Assembly: GCA_902826605.1 (NCBI GenBank)
Contig: CADEFM010000004.1
Span: 186,001 to 250,000 of the forward strand
From: an uncultured Acidobacteriota bacterium
GTDB taxonomy: Bacteria > Acidobacteriota > Terriglobia > Bryobacterales > Bryobacteraceae
Reading direction: 5' to 3'
DNA: 64,000 bases
Every line of letters begins with the position of its first letter. Position 1 is the stretch's first letter. Position numbers and translations under genes: made by a program. The notes under the pieces were generated by a model, which did not search any database, was not told where the DNA came from, and saw only the letters and a program-made list of their open reading frames with translations. Positions 52,438-60,190 of this stretch are shown in pieces.

Positions 52438-54161
52438 TCCTTCACCTCGACCTGCACGGTCTTGTTTCCCGTGACCACCAGCCCTGGCCCAGGCGAGATC
52501 TCCAGTTCCGCCAGCTTCGCGCCGCGCGAAGTCACCGTGCTGGTGAGCCCGGCTTGCGCGCGATTCAGCAGCAAGGCGAGAGAAGGCGGCGGAGCGGGCA
52601 GATCCCGGCCTTCCACTGTGTAGGACTGCTCATTCCGCCACACGCGCAAATACGCCTTGGTGTTCGATCGCAGTCCGTTCAGCAAACTGAGCACCTGCTG
52701 GGGCGATTTCTGGGGCGTTCCGACCGCTTGCTGGAACTCCACTAAGTTGGTCTGCGTGGCGTCGGAAACGGTGAGGAAGATCGGCCCAGCCGGCGAACCC
52801 ACCGGTATGCGGTAGCGAACAAGGCGCGCTGTTTCACTGCCGTTTTGACCCGCGAACATGGCCGTAACTTCGATCTCTTCTCCGGGACGCGCCACGCGAG
52901 GCGCGATCACATCCACAATCTGCTGCTGCGTTCGGCTTTCCACTGCTCCGATATCCAGTTTGACGTTCTTCAGCTTCAACGCGTCGAAGCCACTTTGCAG
53001 CGCGAAAGATAGCGAAGAAGAAACACCCGCCGACGCGAATGCCGCCACTGCGATGTCGCCGCTGTAGACATCGTCAATACGCACGTTACCGCCGTCAAAC
53101 TCCAGTTGGCCGTTGATCGAATAGCTCTGCGCTCCCAGGGCACGCTGCGTGGCGTCAATCGACGAAAAGATGGCCATCTGCGTGAGCAGCGGTGTCATCA
53201 CGCGGTCCTGAATCATGCGCATACGGTATGTGTTCGGCCCCACCTGTATCTCCAGCGGAACCAAATTCGCCGGACGGCCCGTCACGCCTGAAATGGCCGC
53301 GCTGCGATCCGCGGTGATGGTGCCCATCCATTCACGGGCTGCTGAAATCTTGAACGAACTTGCTAAATTCGGCAATAGCGCCAGCACTTCGGATCGCGCG
53401 AATGGAAGGTCGGTGGCGCCCTCCGCCAGAAAGCGATGCCCGAAGGCATAGAGCTTGTCTCCATCGATATGCGTAACCGTTCCGTCGGCGCCAACGTTCA
53501 GATCGCCCGAGATCAATTGCACACTGATCATGGAGCCGGGCTGCAAAGTGCGCGGATCGCCCAGTCCGCCTGCGGGCGTTCCGCCGCCCGATACACCCTG
53601 GCGCGGATCCAGGCCCAGTTGACGCAGTTGTGGAGCGAAATGTTCCAAGGTGTTCGCGGTGAAGCCGGCGAACGACACGGGCGTGGCGATTTCCTCCAAC
53701 CGCGGATTTGTAGAGCCATCTGACGCAACAACAATCCGCGCGCGCGAATTCGCGGCTCTGGCTGGCAACGGGTCCACGCGCAGCATGTCTTCGATTGGCC
53801 GGATTCCGGCGATAGCCTCCTTCGATTGCGGAAAACTTAGCGCCACCGCGCCCACTAGTTTTCCGTCAATATAGACCGGCGATCCGCTCATGCCCTGCAT
53901 GACCCCCGTATTCGCCAGTGGGCCTCCGCTCAACCGTGCGAGGATGATGGATTCACGGGGACCCAGATTTTCGAGCACTCCCAGGATTTCCACTTGAAAA
54001 TCTTCGACTCGTGTTCCTGCAAACACCGTCTTGCCAATACCCTTCTGACCCGCGCGGATATCCTTGAGGGGGAAAACAGGGGGTGAAGCAGGTGTTTGTG
54101 CCATACCGCAGACCGCGCACACCATCAGCGCCGCCATGGCCCTAGGCACAAATCGTTTCAC
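52434..54161 (-). CDS. SpoIVB-type (S55) peptidase family protein, exported
   Basis: I choose the GTG at 54161 because it gives a good signal peptide (KRFVPRAMAALMVCAVCGMA); an ATG at 54197 lies 12 codons earlier. The mature start FPLKDIRAGQKGIGKTVFAG and the block VMQGMSGSPVYIDGKLVGAV with the serine nucleophile mark the S55 (SpoIVB) family, which in Bacillus activates SpoIVFB. The function in a non-sporulating acidobacterium is not known. A TACAAT box lies six bases before the GTG, so the message may be leaderless. Later residues look like two beta domains (residues about 300-570). It is coupled to the propeller gene. Confidence 0.8.
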   Translation of the reverse strand: MKRFVPRAMAALMVCAVCGMAQTPASPPVFPLKDIRAGQKGIGKTVFAGTRVEDFQVEILGVLENLGPRESIILARLSGGPLANTGVMQGMSGSPVYIDGKLVGAVALSFPQSKEAIAGIRPIEDMLRVDPLPARAANSRARIVVASDGSTNPRLEEIATPVSFAGFTANTLEHFAPQLRQLGLDPRQGVSGGGTPAGGLGDPRTLQPGSMISVQLISGDLNVGADGTVTHIDGDKLYAFGHRFLAEGATDLPFARSEVLALLPNLASSFKISAAREWMGTITADRSAAISGVTGRPANLVPLEIQVGPNTYRMRMIQDRVMTPLLTQMAIFSSIDATQRALGAQSYSINGQLEFDGGNVRIDDVYSGDIAVAAFASAGVSSSLSFALQSGFDALKLKNVKLDIGAVESRTQQQIVDVIAPRVARPGEEIEVTAMFAGQNGSETARLVRYRIPVGSPAGPIFLTVSDATQTNLVEFQQAVGTPQKSPQQVLSLLNGLRSNTKAYLRVWRNEQSYTVEGRDLPAPPPSLALLLNRAQAGLTSTVTSRGAKLAELEISPGPGLVVTGNKTVQVEVKE

Positions 54162-54324
54162 AGCCCTATTGTAGGCCGCGCAGCGCATGTCCCGCACTCA
54201 CCCTTAGAGGGCCCACCCACAGACGTAGTGTAACGTTCCAATATCTAAACCCATCCACCCGTAGTAGTATAGGAAAAGTCGTGCCGAGGATTAGGCGCGG
54301 CGCACGGAAGGAGGCGCTCCCAGT

Positions 54325-54885
54325 ATGTGGAACCGCCGAAAAGAAGACGAAAATCTACCTCGGCCGGATGCGGCCCCATCTTCATCGCAGATTGCCAAAG
54401 AAGGAATACCCATGTCTACCATGCCCACGCGCGCAAATGAATCGAATTTCGAGCCTAGGGGAACGGGCGGACCCGCCATCTTGGGCAAGTCAGTCGTCGT
54501 AAAGGGCCAGATTTTCGGCCGCGAAGACTTGACCATTGACGGCGAAGTGGAAGGCACCGTGGAGATGCAGGAACACCGGTTAACGGTGGGTCCCAACGGA
54601 AAGGTGCAGGCTTCCGTGAAAGCGCGTGAGCTGGTGGTGGTGGGATCGCTCCATGGCAATGTGGAGACGCGCGACAAAATCGTAATCCGCAAGGACGCCA
54701 GGTTGGTGGGCGACATCAAGACGGCCCGTATCGAAATCGAAGACGGCGCTTATTTCAAGGGTAATATCGATATCGTGAGGAACGAAGTGAAGGCCGCGCC
54801 TCCCAAGCCGCAGCCGGTGGCCTCGGCTGCCTCCGCTTCCGGGTCGGTGCCAGCCTCCACCAACATGGGCGAGTTGAAGCGGTAG
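54325..54885 (+). CDS. Bactofilin-family cytoskeletal protein
   Basis: The 186-residue protein has a central bactofilin domain (about 50-145): AILGKSVVVKGQIFGREDLT, IDGEVEGTVEMQEHRLTVG, LVVVGSLHGNVETRDKIVIR and ARIEIEDGAYFKGNIDIV. Such right-handed beta-helix proteins form nucleotide-free filaments that place cell-wall enzymes or polar structures. Flanking tails are charged or Pro/Ala-rich. AAGGAGG lies 15 bases before the ATG. The following gene, on the same strand 24 bases later, encodes a methyltransferase-like protein. Confidence 0.9.
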   Translation: MWNRRKEDENLPRPDAAPSSSQIAKEGIPMSTMPTRANESNFEPRGTGGPAILGKSVVVKGQIFGREDLTIDGEVEGTVEMQEHRLTVGPNGKVQASVKARELVVVGSLHGNVETRDKIVIRKDARLVGDIKTARIEIEDGAYFKGNIDIVRNEVKAAPPKPQPVASAASASGSVPASTNMGELKR

Positions 54886-54909
54886 CTCCGCTCAAAGGCG
54901 CTCCCAGGC

Positions 54910-55494
54910 TTGGAGACTCGGCAAAGCCACGGCCTCGACCAGTTCTGCTCGTCGCTCGAAGACCGCCCTGGCATGGCGATCCTCGATTTCGCGGGCGTTA
55001 ACCAGGCCACGGTTGGCTTCATCACGGATTACGGGCACCGTATTTACTCCGACGATTTCGTCCGCCAGATGGACGAGTGCTTCGGAGGAGCCGGCGATTT
55101 TTTCGCCAATCAGACCAATCCGCTGCTGACCTCGCGATTTTTCGCCAACACCCTCGATTTCGATGATGAATCGTTCGACGGGGCATTGGTTTGGGATGCC
55201 TTACAATTTCTTTCCGCGCCGTTGCTGCAGACCGTGGTTGCCAAACTTCACCGCGTGCTGCGCCCCGGAGCAAGCCTGCTGGCGATGTTTCATGCCGAGG
55301 AGCGGATCCTGGAGATGCCAACGTTTTCCTATCGCATCCACGACCACCGCACCATTCAGTTAGCCACCCGCAACAAGCGCAAGCCGGCGCAAATATTCAA
55401 TAATCGTGCCCTGGAAAAATTGTTTCAGGATTTTCGCTCCGTGAAGTTTTTCCTGACGCGGGATCATCTGCGCGAAGTGATTGTTCGCAGGTGA
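54910..55494 (+). CDS. Methyltransferase-like protein following bactofilin
   Basis: The 194-residue protein (TTG start) looks like a reduced class I methyltransferase: AILDFAGVNQATVGFITDYG (a changed motif I), then DGALVWDALQFLSAPLLQTV and KLHRVLRPGASLLAMFHAEE (motifs IV and VI type). The glycine-rich loop E/DxGxGxG is not clear, so SAM binding is not sure. Position right after the bactofilin gene suggests a shared transcript and perhaps a shared role at the cell pole or wall. Confidence 0.65.
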   Translation: METRQSHGLDQFCSSLEDRPGMAILDFAGVNQATVGFITDYGHRIYSDDFVRQMDECFGGAGDFFANQTNPLLTSRFFANTLDFDDESFDGALVWDALQFLSAPLLQTVVAKLHRVLRPGASLLAMFHAEERILEMPTFSYRIHDHRTIQLATRNKRKPAQIFNNRALEKLFQDFRSVKFFLTRDHLREVIVRR

Positions 55495-55568
55495 GGCCGG
55501 CCGATCGGCGTGCTAAAATCGCAGAAACGTAAAGGGTTGAGGCGCAAGGCACGGAGAGGAGGAATGGA

Positions 55569-55898
55569 ATGCCGGGCTTGGATCATGGCGTCGCGATGTC
55601 GCGCGTCGGCGGAGACGCCGAGCTCTTGAAGGAAATCGCCGAGCTTTTCCTCGCTGAGTCTGAAAAAACGATGGAAGAACTCCGCTCCGCAATCGCCACC
55701 GGGGACGCGCGGGCCGTCGAGCACGCTTCGCACGGACTGAAGGGCGCTGTTGCGAATTTCGGCGCTGAGGAAACCGTGGCGGCGGCTCAAAAGCTGGAAG
55801 AACTTGGCCGCGCGGGCGAGTTGCGCGATGCCCCGGCCGCTCTGGTTACGCTGGAGCGAGCGCTGAACGATCTGTGGGCGGAACTGCGTGCGCTGTAA
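55569..55898 (+). CDS. Stand-alone HPt phosphotransfer protein
   Basis: The 109-residue protein is a single histidine-phosphotransfer (HPt) domain of four helices. The phospho-histidine is H55 in VEHASHGLKGAVANFGA (H-x-L-K-G). It relays phosphate between receiver domains. A GGAGGAA ribosome site lies close to the ATG. No kinase or regulator is next to it; the hybrid kinase at 27526-29889 lacks its own HPt, so a link is possible but not shown. The gene is 59 bases before mqnD. Confidence 0.88.
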   Translation: MPGLDHGVAMSRVGGDAELLKEIAELFLAESEKTMEELRSAIATGDARAVEHASHGLKGAVANFGAEETVAAAQKLEELGRAGELRDAPAALVTLERALNDLWAELRAL

Positions 55899-55957
55899 CA
55901 ACGCGCGCACTGGCTGCGGATTCCGGCACCTGCTATGATCAAGTTTCACCCCAACGC

Positions 55958-56797
55958 ATGTCTTCTCCTACTGAAATCGTCTGTGCGCATAGCCCTGATT
56001 CCGATGATGCTTACATGTTTTATGCGCTTGCCACGCGCAAAATCCGCTCGAACCTGGTAGAGTTCACGCACAAACTGGATGACATCCAGTCATTGAATCA
56101 AAAGGCTCGCGCGGGTGAGTATGAATTGACCGCCATCTCATACCACGCGTATCCCTACGTGGCGGACAAGTACCGGCTAATGGCTGCGGGATCGAGCATT
56201 GGCGATAATTACGGGCCCATGGTGGTGGCCACCAAACCCATGGCCGTGGAAGATTTGAAGGGTAAACGCATCGCAATTCCCGGCCGCATGACCACGTCGT
56301 ACCTGGCGCTGCGGCTGATGCAGCCGGACTTCGAAGCGGTGGACACGCCGTTCGACAAAATTATGGACGCCGTGCGAGATAACAAGGTCGACGCTGGTCT
56401 GATTATCCATGAAGCGCAGCTGACCTACGGCAAGAGCGGTTTCCATAACGTTGTCGATTTGGGCAAATGGTTCCACACCGCCTACGGTCTGCCGCTGCCG
56501 CTGGGCGCGAATGCTTTGCGCCGGGATTTGTCGCCGGAAGTTTCCACCGAGTGTTGCCGCTTGATGCGCGAAAGCATTCAATACGCGCTGGATCATCGTG
56601 AAGAGGCGCTGAATTACGCCATGCAATTCGCCCGCGACATGGAACCGGCATTGGCCGAGAAATTCGTGGGTATGTACGTCAACCACTACACCGTGGATTG
56701 TGGGGAGCTAGTGCCGAAGGCCGCGCAAAAGCTGCTCGATCTGGGGCACGAGGCTGGGCTGATCCCGCACCGCGTTCAGGTCGAGTTTGTACGGTGA
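55958..56797 (+). CDS. mqnD: 1,4-dihydroxy-6-naphthoate synthase MqnD
   Basis: MqnD makes 1,4-dihydroxy-6-naphthoate from cyclic dehypoxanthine futalosine in the futalosine route to menaquinone. From ATG 55958 the protein is 279 residues, the normal size. HSPDSDDAYMFYALATRKI, ELTAISYHAYPYVADKYRLM, RIAIPGRMTTSYLALRLMQP and DAGLIIHEAQLTYGKSGFHN are family blocks of the periplasmic-binding-like fold. The extension upstream to 55874 is not conserved. The stop overlaps the HEAT gene's GTG. Other mqn genes are not in the window. Confidence 0.93.
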   Translation: MSSPTEIVCAHSPDSDDAYMFYALATRKIRSNLVEFTHKLDDIQSLNQKARAGEYELTAISYHAYPYVADKYRLMAAGSSIGDNYGPMVVATKPMAVEDLKGKRIAIPGRMTTSYLALRLMQPDFEAVDTPFDKIMDAVRDNKVDAGLIIHEAQLTYGKSGFHNVVDLGKWFHTAYGLPLPLGANALRRDLSPEVSTECCRLMRESIQYALDHREEALNYAMQFARDMEPALAEKFVGMYVNHYTVDCGELVPKAAQKLLDLGHEAGLIPHRVQVEFVR

Positions 56798-58080
56798 AAC
56801 ACTTTGCTTTTCTCCTAGTTGCATTTCTGCTGGCAGCCGGGTCCGCCGGCGCACAGACCTCCGACGTCAAACAGCGCGCGCGCGGCGTGCGCGATCTGGC
56901 CAAACAAGGCGGAGAGGCCATTCCTAAAATCGAGCCGTATCTGGGGGATGAAGATCTGTCCGTGCGCATTGAAGCAGTAAAGGCGCTGGTGGACGTTGGC
57001 GGGCCGAAAACCCTCGACGCCCTGGTAAAGGCGTTAACCGATAACGACCCCGAGATTCAAATCCGCGCTACCGACGGCATCGTCAATGCGTATGTGCCGG
57101 GGTATATAAAAACCGGGCTGAGCGGGACGCTCTCTCGCGCGGGCACATCCGTGCGCGGTAAATTCACGGACACCAACGATCAAGTAGTGGACTCCTTCGT
57201 GCAAGTTCGTCCCGACGCGATCACCGCCTTGGGAAAAGTGGCTAGCGGAGCGCCGAGCATGGACGCCCGTGCGAATGCCGCTCGGGCCGTGGGCGTGCTG
57301 CGCGGGCGCGCTGCGCTGCCGGACTTAATCGAAGCGCTGCATTCGAAAGACGACAAGCTGATGTATGAATCGCTGATCGCGGTGCAGAAGATCGGCGACC
57401 CTGCGGCCGCGCCTCGCATTAGTTTCCTGGTCAAAGATCTTGCGGAGCGTATTCAAGTGGCCGCGCTCGAGACCACTGGTTTGTTGCGCGAGAAACAGGC
57501 CGCTCCCGATATTCGCGATGCGCTGGACCATGCCCGCACCGCGAAGGTCCGGCGTGCGGCCCTGCTGGCGCTGGCGCTGATCGCCGATCCCGCCGATCAT
57601 GGCCGATTTCTGTCGAATTTGGCCGACAAGGACGATGGCGTGCGCGCGGCCGCGGCGGAGGGGCTAGGGCGGCTAAAGGATCCGATGGATCGCCCCGTGC
57701 TGGACCCTGCGTTTACCAATGAACGCGGCATGAATCCGCGCCTTTCCGCGGCGTTTGCGTTGGTGGCGCTGGGGGAGATCAACACGGAGCGGTACGGACC
57801 TTTGAAGTACCTGGTCAACGCGCTGAATCAGAGGTTGTGGCGCGGCGTAGCCAGCCCGTTTCTCATTGAACTCGCGCGCGAGCAGAACGTGCGGGAAGCC
57901 ATATACATGCTGATCCCGGAATCCACCAAGGATGAAAAGATCCAGCTCAGTATTGTCTTGTCACGCTCCGGTGGGCAGGACAGCGTCGGGTTCTTGCAGT
58001 CGATGTCCGTCGATCCCGATCCGGAAGTTCAGGCGGAAGGCATCCGCAGCCTCCGCACATTGCGCGCTCGCCTGCCGTAA
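56794..58080 (+). CDS. Exported HEAT-repeat protein
   Basis: From the GTG at 56794 (overlapping the mqnD stop as GTGA) the protein has 428 residues with a signal peptide (KHFAFLLVAFLLAAGSAGAQ). HEAT-like helical repeats cover most of it: EDLSVRIEAVKALVDVGGPK, DPEIQIRATDGIVNAYVP, DDGVRAAAAEGLGRLKDPMD and DPEVQAEGIRSLRTLRARLP. These bind partners and have no catalytic site. Another open frame from 56698 overlaps mqnD and is not used. The job in the periplasm is unknown. Confidence 0.82.
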   Translation: MKHFAFLLVAFLLAAGSAGAQTSDVKQRARGVRDLAKQGGEAIPKIEPYLGDEDLSVRIEAVKALVDVGGPKTLDALVKALTDNDPEIQIRATDGIVNAYVPGYIKTGLSGTLSRAGTSVRGKFTDTNDQVVDSFVQVRPDAITALGKVASGAPSMDARANAARAVGVLRGRAALPDLIEALHSKDDKLMYESLIAVQKIGDPAAAPRISFLVKDLAERIQVAALETTGLLREKQAAPDIRDALDHARTAKVRRAALLALALIADPADHGRFLSNLADKDDGVRAAAAEGLGRLKDPMDRPVLDPAFTNERGMNPRLSAAFALVALGEINTERYGPLKYLVNALNQRLWRGVASPFLIELAREQNVREAIYMLIPESTKDEKIQLSIVLSRSGGQDSVGFLQSMSVDPDPEVQAEGIRSLRTLRARLP

Positions 58081-58089
58081 CACCGAATT

Positions 58090-58119
58090 ATTGGGCCGAA
58101 AGTTATTGGGCCGAAAGTT
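58090..58119. repeat. 15-base unit repeated in tandem between convergent genes
   Basis: ATTGGGCCGAAAGTT occurs twice back to back with no mismatch at 58090-58104 and 58105-58119, followed by ACTGG that begins a weak third copy. It covers the first two bases of the DUF3467 stop codon. No function is apparent. Confidence 0.7.
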
Positions 58120-58411
58120 ACTGGATGGATCCGGCCGCTTTGGCTTCCAGCTTAATCTCTCCAAACGTACCCTCATACTGCGATATGTTCTGATTCAGAA
58201 CGTTGGCGAGCGCTTTGGCCTGCTGCGGGCTGAGGTAGATTCCCTGAAAGTTATGAATCGCGACCTCTTCGGCGGTGGACTGATTGACGGTTCCGAACAG
58301 CAGGAAGAAATCCCATAAGCTGACGCGCACCTGCACGCTGTTAGCGTAGTGCTCGCGATAGTCGACGGTGGAGGAGAGGGTAATCTTCGGTGGCTGCGGT
58401 TGCGGGTTCAT
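58118..58411 (-). CDS. DUF3467 family protein
   Basis: The 97-residue protein matches DUF3467: ITLSSTVDYREHYANSVQVR, LWDFFLLFGTVNQ and IYLSPQQAKALANVLNQNIS. The family is small, cytoplasmic and of unknown function. It lacks a signal peptide. The stop codon lies in the tandem repeat. The convergent HEAT gene ends 37 bases away. Confidence 0.82.
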   Translation of the reverse strand: MNPQPQPPKITLSSTVDYREHYANSVQVRVSLWDFFLLFGTVNQSTAEEVAIHNFQGIYLSPQQAKALANVLNQNISQYEGTFGEIKLEAKAAGSIQ

Positions 58412-58466
58412 AGCTCAAGGATAAACCGTGCGGGAGGGGTGATTGGGGTGCCACGGGCCTAGATAT

Positions 58467-58652
58467 TCAGCGGCGAGGCCTGGGCAGGTGACCGCTCCGT
58501 ATTTCTTCGGCCGTCGGGAAATCCGGCCATGCGCCAGCCAGAGCGGCGACTGAGGCCGGCCAGCGGGCGTACGTCTGCCGACGCCGTTTCGGTGATTCCT
58601 TGACTTCGTTTATGGAAGCCTTAGTCAGCGCTGAGGTGGTTTTGTTTGCCAT
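58467..58652 (-). CDS. Possible small antitoxin-like protein without toxin
   Basis: The frame from ATG 58652 gives 61 residues; a longer frame starts at 58826 but its first part is not protein-like. The end, RWPASVAALAGAWPDFPTAE then EIRS, resembles the toxin-binding tail of VapB-type antitoxins (W-x-D-F-P-x-x-E-E-I-R). The N-terminal half is basic with no clear DNA-binding fold and no ribosome site. No PIN gene lies next to it. It could be a fragment left after loss of a toxin-antitoxin pair. Confidence 0.35.
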   Translation of the reverse strand: MANKTTSALTKASINEVKESPKRRRQTYARWPASVAALAGAWPDFPTAEEIRSGHLPRPRR

Positions 58653-58859
58653 TCGGGGACGATCTGAAATCGTACTCTTTGCGCATGGGCCGTTTCGTTC
58701 ATATTGGCGGTGGGAGCTACGGAATGGTGACGGCGACGCCTCCAGCAGGGGCCCGAACACCGTCTTGTAGCCGTATTTCACCCCGACTTTATCGTAGCCG
58801 GTAATGAACTTCTGATTCCGAATCACCGGAGTTGAGAGTCCGCGAGTTTTACGGTAAAA

Positions 58860-60110
58860 CTAGGTAGCTGGTGCGCCCGCAATGTGATGTTCGGCGGGCG
58901 CTGCCAGCTCCGACAATCCGCGAGCCTTCCTTAGAGAGTTAACCAGACCAGCGTTGTTTTGGAGGAGGAATATCTCGACTTCAACGATCGACATGCTGTA
59001 AACCTCGGTTATTCGACTGTCCAACGCCTCCGCAATCGCTGTGACCTCGCTGCTGATTAGATCGAGATCGGCTTTGTATGACTCGCGCGCAGCTGTAAGC
59101 ACGATGAACACTAATATGACAAAGACGATGGCGGCATACAATTCTTCAGCGTATGTGAACAAAACCGCCATCTGACTTACGGGCTTGAGATCCGAGATTC
59201 GTCCAAGCGGCAGGTTGCCGAGACTAAAACCTAGATACCCGCTAAAATTGGTACCTCGGGTGGCGGCACCGAACGCTGTTGGATCAATACTACTGAGCCC
59301 TAGAAATTCGAATGCGAACACAATCACCACTAGGCTAACGGAATAAAACCAACTGAGAATCAGGTACAGGTCGTACTTGCGGCTCCTGGCAACCCAACGA
59401 ACTTGGTCAACGATTATGTCGGTCAATGATCGTAAGAGGTATAGCGTAGCCGGATTCTTCTGCTGAGCATTACCCGGTATTTCTTGCGCTGGTTGGGTGT
59501 TCGTCGGGGGTGTAGGGACATGATCGAATATCCCCTTCCGCACCTCGTCTTTGAATTGCTTCAGAAACGTAACCAGACCTGGGGTCAGTGATAAGTAATA
59601 TGCTTCACGAAAGCTGCGATAAAGATGTGCACTCAGAAAGAACAATAATCCGGACATACTTATGCTGACCAGTATGTTTTCGTTACTGATTGTTATGAAC
59701 AATCCGCATAACGCAGCCATTGTATAAAGCAAGAACGTCGTGGGAAAAGTGGACACGGCCCGATAAATTACCGGCGCGAATGCAATGGTCAGCGGCCATT
59801 GTTTGAGAGCTAGGGAAGGAAGTCTCCAAAAAACAAGGATGAGCGGATAAGCAAGAGTATAAAGCAGGTTGCTCAAGAACTTCTTTCGTCCCTGAGCAAC
59901 CAAACCGATTGCAAGTAAGCCCAATATAACGAATGCTCTGAAGTCAAGGACCCGTTGGAATTGTGGGACCAGATGTTTGAACAAGAAAATGTCGACGTCA
60001 AAGACAAACAGCTTCAGTAGAATGTACGACCACAGCCCAATCGCGATCAACTCCCGAGCAATAGTGCGAGCGCTTCCAAAGTGGATTCTAACGATACGAG
60101 GTTCTGCCAT
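58860..60110 (-). CDS. Polytopic membrane protein with a channel-like C-terminal pore region
   Basis: The 416-residue protein has about six hydrophobic segments in the first 170 residues, a soluble stretch, and a C-terminal pair of helices (YLILSWFYSVSLVVIVFAFE and ELYAAIVFVILVFIVLTAAR) around a loop LGFSLGNLPLGRISDLKPVS. The spacing and the closing I-x-x-x-x-P-V-S recall the pore of two-helix potassium channels, but the TVGYGD filter is replaced. Sequence is poorer in G+C than the neighbours. No family is recognised with confidence. Confidence 0.55.
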   Translation of the reverse strand: MAEPRIVRIHFGSARTIARELIAIGLWSYILLKLFVFDVDIFLFKHLVPQFQRVLDFRAFVILGLLAIGLVAQGRKKFLSNLLYTLAYPLILVFWRLPSLALKQWPLTIAFAPVIYRAVSTFPTTFLLYTMAALCGLFITISNENILVSISMSGLLFFLSAHLYRSFREAYYLSLTPGLVTFLKQFKDEVRKGIFDHVPTPPTNTQPAQEIPGNAQQKNPATLYLLRSLTDIIVDQVRWVARSRKYDLYLILSWFYSVSLVVIVFAFEFLGLSSIDPTAFGAATRGTNFSGYLGFSLGNLPLGRISDLKPVSQMAVLFTYAEELYAAIVFVILVFIVLTAARESYKADLDLISSEVTAIAEALDSRITEVYSMSIVEVEIFLLQNNAGLVNSLRKARGLSELAAPAEHHIAGAPAT

Positions 60111-60190
60111 AGTTTCGGAAGTTCCTTGAATATTCGCTGCTCAAAAGCGCGTTAAGTGGTTAATCGCAATCGTTCAGCCGCACCCGCCCC

